64,000 nucleotides of DNA from Halosolutus amylolyticus (GCF_023566055.1 NZ_JALIQP010000007.1:168710-232709); one strand, 5' to 3'; shown: positions 8,638-18,486, counted from the first letter of the stretch. The notes: generated by a model not told the origin, from the sequence alone. Numbers and translations: made by a program.

Positions 8638-9804
8638 CTATATTCGGTACTCTTCGACAGTTGCCATGTCGATATTGACGCCGAGGCCAGGTCCAGTCGG
8701 TACGCTCAGTGTTCCCTCATCAACTTCGAACGGTGACTCGATGACGTCGTCTTCCCATGCGTAGTAGGTCGAATCCGGTGGGAGGGTGAACCCGGGGATT
8801 CCAGTGACTGCATGCAAAATTGCTGCGGTCCGAATACCCAGGTCGAACGCACAGTGGTGTGTGAACGGAACGCCAGCGTCCTCGGCGATTGCCGCCTGCT
8901 GCCGAAGCCCGGCAATCCCGCCGGCGGGGGTGAGATCCAGCACGCCGACGTCCATTGCACCCGCTTCGATCAGGGAACGGAGGTTGTTTGGAATGTATGT
9001 GTCCTCGTTCGGGGCGATCGGTTGGCGCAGTCGTCGTCGAAGCGTCGCCAGCGATCGGTGAGCGTTCGTCCGAATGGGTTGTTCCATGTATTGGAGATAG
9101 ATCCCCGTATCTTCGAGGGTCGCCCCAACCCGTACCGCCTGATCGAGCGTCCACCCCTGATTCGGATCGAGCCGGAATTCGAGTTGGCCATCTACTTCGT
9201 CATGCATGGCCTCGATGCGAGCGATATCCTCCTTCCAGTTTCGCCCGGCTTTGGTTTTGAGCACGGAGAACCCCGCTTCGAGCGCTTCACGAGCCTTGAC
9301 GCGAGACTCTTCCGGCGGGAGAATCCCGAGACAGAACGCGACTTCGACGGTCCGATCCCCGACAAGGGCGGTGTCGTCGGCGTCGCGGTACCTCGCATTC
9401 GTCGGTTCGGGGGCAGTCCAGCCACCCAAAAGCTCGTAGATGGGTTTTCCAGTGGACTTGCCGACGATATCCCAACACGCCGTTTCGACCGCAGAAAAGA
9501 ACAGTTCGACGTTTGTGTACTCGATGAAAAGCTGGCGGCGCAGTCGTTCGATCTCGAACGGTGACTGTCCCTCGACGAGCGGCGCGATCCCGTCCTCGAT
9601 GACGGATTCGGTCGCTGCAGGCGAGAGGAAGACGCGCATCTCTCCCCAACCGGAGAGCCCTTCATCGGTGTCAACCCGGACGAGTACGCGCTCCATGGAA
9701 TCGACCTGACCGTGATTGGTCACGTACGGACCGATTCCCAACTCCTCTTCGAGTGGCGTTAACGGGACATCTACAGTGAACGCCGACACACCAGTGATTT
9801 TCAT
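8638..9804 (-). CDS. Mandelate racemase / muconate lactonizing family dehydratase
   Basis: 388 residues of the enolase superfamily. The N-terminal capping domain (VSAFTVDVPLTPLEEELG) is followed by a barrel with the catalytic Lys in LKTKAGRNW, metal ligands in FRLDPNQGW (Asp), YMEQPI (Glu) and PNEDTY (Glu), and a C-terminal HHCAFDLGI block. Members abstract an alpha proton from a carboxylate; in catabolic operons they are usually acid-sugar dehydratases or racemases. The neighbours (SDR, sugar ABC importer, IclR regulator) fit sugar-acid breakdown. The substrate is not determined by the residues I can see. Confidence 0.88.
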   Translation of the reverse strand: MKITGVSAFTVDVPLTPLEEELGIGPYVTNHGQVDSMERVLVRVDTDEGLSGWGEMRVFLSPAATESVIEDGIAPLVEGQSPFEIERLRRQLFIEYTNVELFFSAVETACWDIVGKSTGKPIYELLGGWTAPEPTNARYRDADDTALVGDRTVEVAFCLGILPPEESRVKAREALEAGFSVLKTKAGRNWKEDIARIEAMHDEVDGQLEFRLDPNQGWTLDQAVRVGATLEDTGIYLQYMEQPIRTNAHRSLATLRRRLRQPIAPNEDTYIPNNLRSLIEAGAMDVGVLDLTPAGGIAGLRQQAAIAEDAGVPFTHHCAFDLGIRTAAILHAVTGIPGFTLPPDSTYYAWEDDVIESPFEVDEGTLSVPTGPGLGVNIDMATVEEYRI

Positions 9805-9856
9805 GGTTTGAAGTCAGGGGGAGGTATAAAAAATCCATCGGCTGGGGCGCGCTGTG

Positions 9857-11005
9857 TTACGAGCGTATCGTCGAACCGATCCACTCGAGTGACCGCTCCG
9901 GAAGCAACCCGTAGTTATAGATCGAGACTCGAGGAACGCCGCTCGTACGGAGCCCGTCAATGATCTCGCCGACGGTTTCTCGATCATGAAGGGCCGGATG
10001 GCCTGGCAGAATACCGACGTGAACTGGGATGTCGACTCCCGCTTCAACCGTGTGATACGCGTCCAAGACGGCCTCCCGTGACGATTCGTACGCCGGCACG
10101 CAGTAGTAGTCGACGTGAGTCGCGAGCTTCGAGAGGTCGGCCCCGACCATCCACTCCCGCCCGGGTGACGGCATTCCGGCATAGTATCCGAGCTTGGCGT
10201 CGCCAGCAACATCTGCCAGAGCCGAAAAGAGTCCTTCGAGCGTTCGCGTGCGGACGTCAGCGTACGCGGCCACATCACGATGCTCGTCCAGCCACGCTCC
10301 AGGATCCGTCTCGTGGGAGAGTCGGTTAGCGACAATGTCGTCGAGTGTCTCCGCTACTGTCTGACGGGCGCGCTCGACATCGAGATCAGCATCAGCCATT
10401 CGAGCGTTTGCGCAACACTCCTCACAGAAGCACAGGCCGAATAGGAACTCTCCGAGTGCCCCTAATCGAACGTGGATCTTCTGATGATGCCACCCGAACC
10501 CCGTCCCATAGAAATAATCGAACGTCTCGAGTTCGATTCGGTCGAAGTGATCCCGGTCGGCGAGGTCCCGAACGATATTTGTGAGGTACGACTGGACTGG
10601 CGGCTTCGACGGACAAAGACCGAAGACCAGGTCATCACCGTGAGCGTTTTCGATCGTTAACTCTCGGTGATCCATCCCGAGACGGGAGTTATGGCACCCA
10701 ACGGTCCACGAGGTGAGTGAGATCGGGTCGGGCACTGCGTCGGCGATTGTGTCGATCCAGTCGCGATCCATGCCATCGTATGGTACTGGTTCGAGTTGCC
10801 CGTACTGGTCGTCCGGATAGAAGTATGAACTGGCTCGCGCGAAGAACGTCCGCCGGTCCGGGTTATGCGGTGTAAACGCCTGTACGGTGTGGTAGTTCGT
10901 CGCGAGATTTATTTCGTCGATTCCGGCGGAAGCGAGATTCTCGGTGATACGGTCGGATCCTTCCTCGAGGAAATCCCACGGGTACATCCACGTCGCGAAG
11001 TCCAT
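9857..11005 (-). CDS. Uncharacterised TIM-barrel-like protein of sugar cluster
   Basis: 382 residues with no signal peptide or membrane segment. The pattern of beta strands followed by acidic residues (IDEINLATNYHTVQAF, IELETFDYFYGTGFG, AKLGYYAGMPSPG, VPRVSIYNYGLLPE) suggests an alpha/beta barrel like those of glycoside hydrolases. FGLCFCEECCANA is a cysteine cluster typical of DUF4838-type proteins, where it reads CFCxxC. It lies between the permease genes and the dehydratase, all on one strand, so probably the same operon. Family membership is tentative and no enzymatic role is assigned. Confidence 0.6.
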   Translation of the reverse strand: MDFATWMYPWDFLEEGSDRITENLASAGIDEINLATNYHTVQAFTPHNPDRRTFFARASSYFYPDDQYGQLEPVPYDGMDRDWIDTIADAVPDPISLTSWTVGCHNSRLGMDHRELTIENAHGDDLVFGLCPSKPPVQSYLTNIVRDLADRDHFDRIELETFDYFYGTGFGWHHQKIHVRLGALGEFLFGLCFCEECCANARMADADLDVERARQTVAETLDDIVANRLSHETDPGAWLDEHRDVAAYADVRTRTLEGLFSALADVAGDAKLGYYAGMPSPGREWMVGADLSKLATHVDYYCVPAYESSREAVLDAYHTVEAGVDIPVHVGILPGHPALHDRETVGEIIDGLRTSGVPRVSIYNYGLLPERSLEWIGSTIRS

Positions 11006-11057
11006 GGTGGTACAGGTTCACTGGATAGTAAAAGAGTACGGAAAGCGGAAGGGGAGC

Positions 11058-11903
11058 CTACTCTTTCACCGCACCGCTCGTCATTCCCGCAACGATGTAC
11101 TCCTCGAGGAACGCGAACAGGATCAGGATCGGGATGATCCCGATCACCGAGACCGTGAGCATCATTCGCCAGTCGGCCTGCAGCGCACCGACCATTGAGA
11201 AGACACCCCGGGGAATGTTGAACTTGCTGTCGTCCGTGAGGAAGGTAAGGACGAAGAGGAGTCTGTTCCACGCATAGAGAAACGTGTACGTGATGCTGGC
11301 CACGAGCGCGGGCTTCGCCAGCGGGAGGATGATCTTCCAGAGAATCTCGAACTGGCTCGCACCGTCGATCCGTGCCGACTCTTCCAACTCAATCGGGATG
11401 GTTTTGAAGTAGCCGTACAACATCCAGATATTGAACGGCAGTGTAAACGCGGCTGCGGGAATAATGACGGCCAAGTAGGTGTTGTACAGGCCGAAACTCA
11501 CCATCACATCGAAGAGGCCGACGATGAGGACGACCGGGGCGAACATCTGGACGACAAGGACGGACAGCAAGAACGTCTTCTTGCCAACGAAATCGTTTCG
11601 AGCGCACGAGTACGCAGCCGGAATCGCCAGTACGAGCGCCAGTGCGACCGTTGCGATGGAGATCAGGAAGCTGTTCCCGATCCACAGCAGGACGTCGGTC
11701 TGTCCCCACACAGCGAGATACGCCTCGACGGTAAACTCCTCCGGCACCAGCGTCGCCGGCGTGGAGAAGATTTCCGGTTCCGGCTTGAACGTGCTCGCGA
11801 TCATCGTGTAGAACGGAAACATCATTAGCCCGAGCAGCGCCAGTAGTCCCCCGTAGATCCGGACTTTTCGAAGCCCCGTTCGGTCGTGACCGGCCATCGT
11901 CAT
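11058..11903 (-). CDS. Sugar ABC transporter permease (MalG-like)
   Basis: 281 residues with six predicted membrane helices, the first at residues 15-40. The inner-membrane EAA loop that contacts the ATPase reads ELEESARIDGASQFEILWKIILPLAKPAL, close to the CUT1 (MalG) consensus. The last helix ends in an IVAGMTSGAVKE tail usual for this class. The start overlaps the end of the upstream permease gene by 4 nt (11900-11903), implying translational coupling. Together with the binding protein and ATPase nearby it makes a MalEFGK-type importer. Confidence 0.92.
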   Translation of the reverse strand: MTMAGHDRTGLRKVRIYGGLLALLGLMMFPFYTMIASTFKPEPEIFSTPATLVPEEFTVEAYLAVWGQTDVLLWIGNSFLISIATVALALVLAIPAAYSCARNDFVGKKTFLLSVLVVQMFAPVVLIVGLFDVMVSFGLYNTYLAVIIPAAAFTLPFNIWMLYGYFKTIPIELEESARIDGASQFEILWKIILPLAKPALVASITYTFLYAWNRLLFVLTFLTDDSKFNIPRGVFSMVGALQADWRMMLTVSVIGIIPILILFAFLEEYIVAGMTSGAVKE

Positions 11904-12841
11904 AGGCTCTCACCTCCGCGCGTGTACAGGCGCAAGTAGAGAACTGCGAACACGAGCAAGAAGGCGAATCCGATCACGCTGTACGCAGCAGCTTCGCCGA
12001 GGCTCCCTTGGTCGAACGCGACCCGGTAGATCCAGATGACGAGCGTCGCACTCGAGTTCATCGGGCCACCCCGGGTCATCGTCCAGATCACGTCGAAGCT
12101 AACGAACGTCCAGATCGTGGCTAGCAGCGTTGCGATCAAGATGACGCTCTTCAACTGTGGGAGGGTGATGTAGCGGAACTGGTGCCACCACTCTGCGCCG
12201 TCGATCGCGGCTGCTTCATAGAGATCGTCGGGGATGGATTGCAATCCGGCGAGGAAAATGATCGCCATAAAGGGCGTCCCGATCCAGACGTCCGCCAAGA
12301 CGGCACCGAACCACGCGGTCGACGGATTACCCAGAACACCGATCGGACTCGAGATGAGTCCGAGTTCTAGAAGAATCGCGTTGAGAGAGCCGTACTGGGG
12401 ATGGTGGATCCACCGGAAGACGACGGCTGAAATCGCATAGGGGATCCCCCACGGGATGAGAAACGCCGTCCGGAAGAATTTTCGCCCAGCTATCTCCTGA
12501 TTCAGGTGCACCGCGATGAGCAAGCCGAGGACGGTCTTCAACATCACTGAGACAGCCACCCACCGGCCCGTCTGCCAGAGCAGCTGATAGAATATTTCGC
12601 TCTGGAGGATCGTCACGTAGTGTTCTACCCCGACGTACGTTTCGACGGGCGAGTTGGTCGGAGACTGGTACAACGACAGCCTGAACGTCTCCAAGATGGG
12701 GTAGGCGACCACCGAGAGCAGGAACACTATCGCTGGGGCGATCAGCAGGTACGGCGCGTAGCTTTCCCACACTTCCGTCCGAAGCCACTCGATTCGTGAG
12801 TCGGTCGGCCGGTCGTTATATTCCTGTTTGACAGAACTCAT
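11900..12841 (-). CDS. Sugar ABC transporter permease (MalF-like)
   Basis: 313 residues with six to seven membrane helices, the first around residues 30-55 (YLLIAPAIVFLLSVVAYPI). The EAA motif reads DLYEAAAIDGAEWWHQFRYITLPQLKSV. The protein is of the CUT1 family, without the long extra loop of E. coli MalF. It follows the binding-protein gene with a 12-nt gap and overlaps the next permease, so transcription order is binding protein, MalF-like, MalG-like. Confidence 0.92.
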   Translation of the reverse strand: MSSVKQEYNDRPTDSRIEWLRTEVWESYAPYLLIAPAIVFLLSVVAYPILETFRLSLYQSPTNSPVETYVGVEHYVTILQSEIFYQLLWQTGRWVAVSVMLKTVLGLLIAVHLNQEIAGRKFFRTAFLIPWGIPYAISAVVFRWIHHPQYGSLNAILLELGLISSPIGVLGNPSTAWFGAVLADVWIGTPFMAIIFLAGLQSIPDDLYEAAAIDGAEWWHQFRYITLPQLKSVILIATLLATIWTFVSFDVIWTMTRGGPMNSSATLVIWIYRVAFDQGSLGEAAAYSVIGFAFLLVFAVLYLRLYTRGGESL

Positions 12842-12853
12842 AGAATGCGATCG

Positions 12854-14146
12854 TCACTCGAGGATCTCTTCGAGATCAGCCTGGGCGTCATCGAGGGCGT
12901 CTTGAGCGGATTTCTCCCCGCCCACAGCCTCTTGAATCGCCGTAACGACTCTGTTATTAAACTCGTTGAAACTCGGGATCTTCGGGCGGCTTCGCGCGTA
13001 CTCCGAGGCCTCCACGAACGGCGCCCAGTTCTCGTCTTCAGTGAAGAAGTCGCGATCGGCGACCGATTCGAGGACCGGCAGGAACCCCTTGCTTTGCGAG
13101 TACTCGAAGCGCCGTTCTTCGTCGTAGTAGAACCTGAACAGGTCTCTCGCGAGATCCTCGTTCTCCGTCTGGGTGTAGATAACCAGACTGTCGACCGTGC
13201 TGAGATTGTACCGCCCTGCGGGCCCCTCTGGTACTTGGACGATCCCGTAATCGAAGTCCTGGTCGCTGTCTTCGATGTTGAGGCCGGCATAGACGTGAGC
13301 AATGACCATTCCAAGGTCGCCGTTCTCGAACAGGCGTCGAACGTCTTGCCGGGACGAGGAGAGCGGTGATGGCTGCGTGATCTCGTGGTCCTGGACGAGA
13401 TCGCTGTAGAACGAAAGCGCCTCGACGCCTTCGTCGGAGTTCACCACGGGGCTGCCGTCGTCGACCAGATCGGCCCCGAACGACCAGTGATAGTGGTAGT
13501 ACTGCGAGCCCGTTTCCAGCGCCGCATTTGCCGGAAGGCCGTAGGCGGATGTACTCGCGTTGTCCCGGATCTCGATCGCCGCTTCGAGCATGTCGTCCCA
13601 CGTATCGAGGCCGGGATCTTCGGGGTCAAGACCCGCTTCTTCGAAGACGTCTTTATTGTAGTAGAGACATTTGTTCGATTGCGCCCACGGGGCTCCGTAG
13701 TAGTGGCCATCGTAGTAATTCGATTCGACGAGGCCCTCGTAGAATCGGTCCCCGAACTCGCCTTCCATCATCTCGTCGAGCGGAACGAGAGCCTCTTTCC
13801 CAGCAAACTCCGGAATCCAGCGAGCGGGGAGTCGACTCACGTCAGGCGCTTCACCGCCGTCGACTCGGGTATTGAGCGTCGACTGAGCGTTGTCCCACGT
13901 GACACTGGTAAAGTCCAGTTCGACGTCGTATTCCTCCTCAAAGGCGGCGTTGTTCTCTTCGAAGAACTCTTCGATATTATCGCCGACACCCATCGTGAGA
14001 AATTGAATATCCCCGTCACTACTCCGCGGATCGTCGCCGCCGATACAACCAGCAATAGCGACAGCCCCACCAGCACCAAATAGCGACATCATCTGCCGAC
14101 GATTGATTCTACCGTCCCCATCGCCTGGGTTGTTATGCGTCATCAC
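12854..14146 (-). CDS. Sugar ABC transporter substrate-binding lipoprotein
   Basis: 430 residues, family 1 extracellular solute-binding protein. A twin-arginine leader with lipobox (INRRQMMSLFGAGG ... AIAGC) indicates Tat export and lipid anchoring at the outer face of the membrane. The mature part has the expected two-lobe pattern, including WDDMLEAAIEIRDN and LVIYTQTENEDLARDLFRFYY near the hinge. A TATA-like AT-rich element at about 14168-14185 lies about 25 nt upstream, consistent with leaderless expression. It starts the transporter gene run on the minus strand. Confidence 0.92.
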   Translation of the reverse strand: MMTHNNPGDGDGRINRRQMMSLFGAGGAVAIAGCIGGDDPRSSDGDIQFLTMGVGDNIEEFFEENNAAFEEEYDVELDFTSVTWDNAQSTLNTRVDGGEAPDVSRLPARWIPEFAGKEALVPLDEMMEGEFGDRFYEGLVESNYYDGHYYGAPWAQSNKCLYYNKDVFEEAGLDPEDPGLDTWDDMLEAAIEIRDNASTSAYGLPANAALETGSQYYHYHWSFGADLVDDGSPVVNSDEGVEALSFYSDLVQDHEITQPSPLSSSRQDVRRLFENGDLGMVIAHVYAGLNIEDSDQDFDYGIVQVPEGPAGRYNLSTVDSLVIYTQTENEDLARDLFRFYYDEERRFEYSQSKGFLPVLESVADRDFFTEDENWAPFVEASEYARSRPKIPSFNEFNNRVVTAIQEAVGGEKSAQDALDDAQADLEEILE

Positions 14147-14428
14147 ACCTAACGAACCAGTCCACCCATATAATTTTAACTATTAATTTGATTTCCCCTT
14201 CCAGCGGATAATATCACCGATAGATACGGTACTGCGATAGGACGGAACGACAGGAGGTCAGCGAGCCACGAAACGGCGACCGCTCTTGGAAGATCACCGT
14301 GAGTGTGTCCATACCCGGGATTTCGCCCGGGTCATACTCGTCTGTTGACGGGAGATCGGCACCTCAAGCTGCGCCGGTGATCGCCCCTACCTCTCGTGTC
14401 GGGACTGGTGTCCCCCGGCGCAGACGGA

Positions 14429-15232
14429 CTACGCATTCTCTTCGTGGATTGCCGTGAACAGCGCCGCGAGCTCGTTGGTGATGATGTGATAGATCTGCTC
14501 GCCTTTCTCCGTGCTCGCGTATTTTGGCGCACCGATCGCCCCGGAGTCGGAGTACGCTTCGAAGGGACGGTAGACGGACAACGGGCCGCCTTCGAGGAGG
14601 TCGCTCCCGCCCCATTCGTACGGTTCGTCCCAGAGTTCAGCGTCGTACTCGCTGGGCGCGGCGACGAGGTCCGACCGCAGGTACAGCATGAGTGACGTTT
14701 CGAACTCTCCACCGTGGGCCATCCCACCGGTTTCGCTCTCGCGTAGGCTCTCGATTTCGTCGGTCGATAACTGAAAGTATGTCCCGCCGAGCACTTCGAT
14801 ATCGGTTCTACACCCGACAGTACTTACGACCGCGTCGATCAACGGCATATTCCCGCCGTGACCGTTCACGAACATGACGGCGTCGAACCCGTTTTCGATC
14901 CCCGTGTGCGCGATATCCTCCAGGACAGTCCGTAACTGGTCGAAATCGAGCGAGAGCGTCCCGCCGAGCGAGAGATGGTGTGGCGAGTAGCCGCTCCAGA
15001 CGGGCGGCGTCACCAGAATCGGAATCTCGTCGACGACCTGTTCGGCGCCGCCGTGTGTGATCGCGTCGACGAGGAGGGTATCGGTCGAGACGGGCAAGTG
15101 GTGGCCGTGCTGTTCGATACTCCCGACAGGAACGACGAGTATCGATCCGTCGCTGTCTCCGATGGCTTGAATTTCCGCGTATGGTTTTCCAGCCCATTCA
15201 CAGGTCGTGGCCCCGAGTGTTTCGTATAGCAT
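14429..15232 (-). CDS. Creatininase family amidohydrolase
   Basis: 267 residues. Family signature: LVVPVGSIEQHGHHLPVSTDTLLVD with the metal-binding Glu, His and Asp, NGHGGNMPLID in the middle, and GGMAHGGEFETSLMLYL with further metal ligands. The family includes creatininase and cyclic amide or formamide hydrolases that use two metals in the cytoplasm. It lies 9 nt downstream of the ABC ATPase gene and is probably cotranscribed with it. It may hydrolyse a lactam or formamide derived from the imported compound. Substrate unknown. Confidence 0.87.
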   Translation of the reverse strand: MLYETLGATTCEWAGKPYAEIQAIGDSDGSILVVPVGSIEQHGHHLPVSTDTLLVDAITHGGAEQVVDEIPILVTPPVWSGYSPHHLSLGGTLSLDFDQLRTVLEDIAHTGIENGFDAVMFVNGHGGNMPLIDAVVSTVGCRTDIEVLGGTYFQLSTDEIESLRESETGGMAHGGEFETSLMLYLRSDLVAAPSEYDAELWDEPYEWGGSDLLEGGPLSVYRPFEAYSDSGAIGAPKYASTEKGEQIYHIITNELAALFTAIHEENA

Positions 15233-15241
15233 TGGTGATCC

Positions 15242-16345
15242 TCACGCAGCGTCCGGTAGAGTGGTCGATTCGCTTTCAATAGGTACGCGCTGTCCAGTCG
15301 TATCGAAGAAATGGACATCGGCCGCATCGAAATCGAGCGTGACACGATCACCTCGATCTGGTCGTATCTCGTCGTCGACGCGGGCGATAATCTCGGTATC
15401 CCGTTCCTCGAGTTGCAGATAGAGGTAATTGTCGGACCCCATTGGCTCGACGACGTCGACGACGGCCTCGATATGGCCCTCGTCTTGCGTGAGCGTGAGG
15501 TCTTCCGGTCGCACGCCGAGCGTGTACTCTCCGTCGGCAACGTCGAGGGAAAGTGTCGTAGAAAACCCCTCCGCGTCGATCGTACAGCCGCCGTCGGTGG
15601 TTCCGACGGTGACGTCGAAAAAGTTCATGCTCGGCGAACCGATGAACCCGGCGACGAACTTGTTGTTCGGGCGGTGGTAACACTCCTCGGGTGGTGACAC
15701 CTGCTGGAGTTCACCATCGTTGAGGATGACGATCCGATCGCCCATGGTCATCGCTTCCGTCTGGTCGTGCGTGACGTAGATCGTCGTGACGTCCAACTCC
15801 TCCTGGATGCGTTGGAGTTCTGTCCGCATCTGGGTCCGAAGCTTCGCGTCCAGGTTCGAGAGCGGTTCGTCCATCAGAAAGACGTCCGGATCGCGCACGA
15901 TCGAACGTCCGAGCGCAACGCGCTGCTGCTGCCCTCCCGACAGCTGTTTGGGATACTGGTCGAGGAGTTCGGCGATTTCGAGGAGTTCGGCGACCTCTTC
16001 GACTCGGTCGTCGATGTCATCCTGACTCCATTCGTCGGCGAGATCAAGACTGAACGACATGTTCTCGCGGACGGTCATGTGCGGATACAGCGCATAATTC
16101 TGGAACACCATCGCGATATTACGGTCTTGCGGCCGAACGCCGTTGACAACCGTGTCCTCGATCTCGATCACCCCCTCTGAAATCTGTTCGAGACCGGCGA
16201 TCATCCGGAGCGTCGTGGACTTTCCACAGCCGGATGGCCCGACCATGACGAGAAACTCACCGTCGTCGACCTCTAAATCGACGCCTTCGACGGCTACCAC
16301 GTCGTCATATTTTTTTGTCACATCTGACAGTCGCACCTTGCTCAT
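15242..16345 (-). CDS. Sugar ABC transporter ATP-binding protein (MalK/UgpC-like)
   Basis: About 367 residues from the ATG at 16343-16345 (MSKVRLSDVTKKYDDV). A longer frame begins upstream but carries unlikely residues. Walker A is GPSGCGKSTTL, the Q-loop VFQNYALYPHM, the signature LSGGQQQRVALGR, Walker B DVFLMDEPLSNLDAK, and the H-loop YVTHDQTEAM. The C-terminal TOBE-like domain (VGVRPEDLTL type) is present, as in MalK. It powers the MalF/MalG-like permeases encoded further along. It is divergent from the IclR gene, with a 137-bp control region between. Confidence 0.93.
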   Translation of the reverse strand: MSKVRLSDVTKKYDDVVAVEGVDLEVDDGEFLVMVGPSGCGKSTTLRMIAGLEQISEGVIEIEDTVVNGVRPQDRNIAMVFQNYALYPHMTVRENMSFSLDLADEWSQDDIDDRVEEVAELLEIAELLDQYPKQLSGGQQQRVALGRSIVRDPDVFLMDEPLSNLDAKLRTQMRTELQRIQEELDVTTIYVTHDQTEAMTMGDRIVILNDGELQQVSPPEECYHRPNNKFVAGFIGSPSMNFFDVTVGTTDGGCTIDAEGFSTTLSLDVADGEYTLGVRPEDLTLTQDEGHIEAVVDVVEPMGSDNYLYLQLEERDTEIIARVDDEIRPDRGDRVTLDFDAADVHFFDTTGQRVPIESESTTLPDAA

Positions 16346-16482
16346 TGTTGCGTACACACACAGTACTATCGATACATTATAAAGGTTCGTGACGACGTGG
16401 CCGTCACCAGCCATGCCACGTCGGTGGTTACCACTGGTTTGACGATGCCAAACCTTTTGGTATCGGACCCGGACCTTCCGCT
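16346..16482. promoter_or_regulatory. Divergent control region with three palindromes
   Basis: Between the ABC ATPase gene (left) and iclR (right). On the minus strand a TATA-like TTTATAAT lies at about 16375-16382. Three inverted repeats follow: ACGTGGC/GCCACGT (16395-16401 and 16415-16421), GTGG-TTA-CCAC (16424-16434) and CCAAA-CCT-TTTGG (16448-16460). They are candidate IclR-protein operators for both genes. Confidence 0.55.
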
Positions 16483-17259
16483 ATGGGAAAGAACCGGAAT
16501 CCGCGCCGGATTCAAGCCGTCGATCACGCCTTCGAGATTTTGGGGTTACTGCGCGATCACGACGGTATGACGGTCTCGGAGATAGCGAACGCGGTCGGCC
16601 TCACACCCGGCACGGTCCACACGCATCTCACGACGATGCAGGCTCACGGCGTCGTTCAGAAGACTGACGGGAAGTACCAGCTCGGGACGTACATGATTCC
16701 GTTTGGGGAAAACGTTCGGAGTAATTCTCGACTGTTCAGGGCTGGAAAAACCGAAGTCGACGACCTCGCGGCGGAAACTGGCGAATCAGTACACCTCGTC
16801 GTCGAAACCCTCGGCCGTGAAGTCCTCCTCTACGAGGAATTCGGCCAGAACGCCGTGGGAGAGGGCTTATACCTCCGAAACAAGGGATCTCCGGGACGGA
16901 ATCTTCACTGCTCGGCAGCTGGGAAGGCGATACTGGCCCATATGGACGAAAAAAAGCGGGAGACGATTCTCGACGGGTACGACTTCACGCCACAAACGCC
17001 GAATACGATCACTGACGAAGACGCCCTCCGTGACGAATTGCAACAGATCCGTGAAGAGAACATCGCTCGAAACGACGAAGAACAAATCGAAGGAGTTCGG
17101 GCAGTGGGATGTCCGATTCGTCACAGCGACGAGGTTCTCGGAGCGATCAGCCTCTCCGCACCAACGAGACGGTTCGAGGGAGAGCGCTTCGCCCAGACGA
17201 TCCCGGAGGTCGTGGCGAAGACTGCTAATATTATCGAGGTTGAATTTCAGACCCAATAA
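16483..17259 (+). CDS. IclR family transcriptional regulator
   Basis: 258 residues. An N-terminal winged helix-turn-helix (residues about 10-70; MTVSEIANAVGLTPGTVHTHLTTM) is followed by the IclR effector-binding domain. VHLVVETLGREVLL, LHCSAAGKAILAHM and VRAVGCPIRHSDEVLGAISLSAP are its landmark blocks. IclR proteins sense a catabolite and control a neighbouring operon. This gene is divergent from the ABC transporter run, so it probably regulates the sugar cluster from the palindrome-rich gap. Complete length, no anomaly. Confidence 0.93.
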   Translation: MGKNRNPRRIQAVDHAFEILGLLRDHDGMTVSEIANAVGLTPGTVHTHLTTMQAHGVVQKTDGKYQLGTYMIPFGENVRSNSRLFRAGKTEVDDLAAETGESVHLVVETLGREVLLYEEFGQNAVGEGLYLRNKGSPGRNLHCSAAGKAILAHMDEKKRETILDGYDFTPQTPNTITDEDALRDELQQIREENIARNDEEQIEGVRAVGCPIRHSDEVLGAISLSAPTRRFEGERFAQTIPEVVAKTANIIEVEFQTQ

Positions 17260-18385
17260 AATATCACGGCCTCAGGAAACCGTTTGCAGTGCACAGAACG
17301 TTTATTTGATGGTGTCAAAGATTTCGAGGTCAGGACTAGCTTTCGGTGCACGGGTATTTAATATATTATCATCTGATATTGGATGTGTCGTGAGAGCACG
17401 ATCATCGGTTCCCTCCTCTTTGACGCTGTCAAATCATACGGAGGGGAAATACCCATTCAAAAAGGCTGGACTGGAGAACCTGCGATGTTTTCCCGAAAGG
17501 TTGGGTAGTTCAGAGAGAGGGCCCCATCTTTTACAACTGTACACATGTAACTCCCTCCTCTACTATTCTACCAAATATATTTCATCTATGAAATATAGTA
17601 TCTTGTCCCATATATGCTCAAATTGATATTAGTCGGGCCGTATTCGAAGGTCGCTCCGGCACACTTGCTGAAAGCGATGGCAGCAGAGACCTGCCGAAGT
17701 TGAAACCCGTGCCACTGGAGCGACAGTGGTGATCGGGCGCATCGGAAACGAGAAAGAGGGCGATTCTGGTGCCGTGATTTGGAGTGCGACCCAAACAAAA
17801 ATCAGCGTATTTCGGCAGTATCACCCCGAAGAGACGCGTTGTGATGAGAATCTGTAGTTCAAAGTGTAATAGCAACGTTCCGTTCAGTACTGGTTCTCGA
17901 ACGGAAATCGCTTCGACTTCGATGTCGTCTGTACCGAACCGTTTGTCCGGACGCATCCGTGGGCTTGAGTCGCTTGATAGCAAACCTTTCTGATATAGAA
18001 TCAATTTATGTGGCTGACACTATTGTGTGTTGGGGTCGGTACGTCGCAGTCGTCGTGGTACTGGCGGGCGTCGTGATCGATCGATAGTTCGTCCAGCGCG
18101 TAGGGTGAGTCGGCGTCTTCGGGTTGCTTTCGGCGGTCGGCACCTGCCCGGGCTGACCATAGATCACCGCATTTGAGGCGAGCACGACGAGCGGCAGTTC
18201 GGCGGGACCGACGCGAGGCACAGGCTTCCGTTCTGGGCCTTCTCCTGGTTCTGGGTGCTCTCTTGAGAGCGACCGGTGACACAAACGATCGCGATGCGGA
18301 TGAGGAGGGAGGAACCGCCGCCCGACGCCGGGAAAGTGCCGCCACCGGCCATACCCGACGGAGCCGAGCGAGACGACGGGGACGC
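17260..18385. other. Gene-poor, composition changes; no supported gene
   Basis: AT-rich to about 17640, then moderate GC. A 128-codon minus-strand frame (17618-18004) and overlapping alternatives lack recognisable homology and look like chance or decayed sequence. The region marks the passage from the sugar cluster to the accessory region. Confidence 0.45.
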
Positions 18386-18390
18386 AACGA

Positions 18391-18486
18391 GGGTGCCGTG
18401 CGACCCTGGCCAGTACCCTAACTGTGGGACCGCCAACGATTCCAGTTACACGCACTGTGGGGAGTGCGTCATCCGGCTACAGGGAT
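18391..18486 (+). pseudogene. Zinc-ribbon protein fragment
   Basis: Reads VPCDPGQYPNCGTAND then YTHCGECVIRL: two Cys pairs of a double zinc ribbon of the kind found at the start of many haloarchaeal membrane or regulatory proteins. The first pair is damaged (C to Y or an insertion in the CPNCG motif). No start codon or continuing domain is evident in frame. GC content is high, like the cdc6 fragment that follows. Confidence 0.45.

Noticed and set aside
17618..18004. 128-codon minus-strand ORF
   Set aside because: No motif, atypical composition, and competing frames of similar length; left unannotated.
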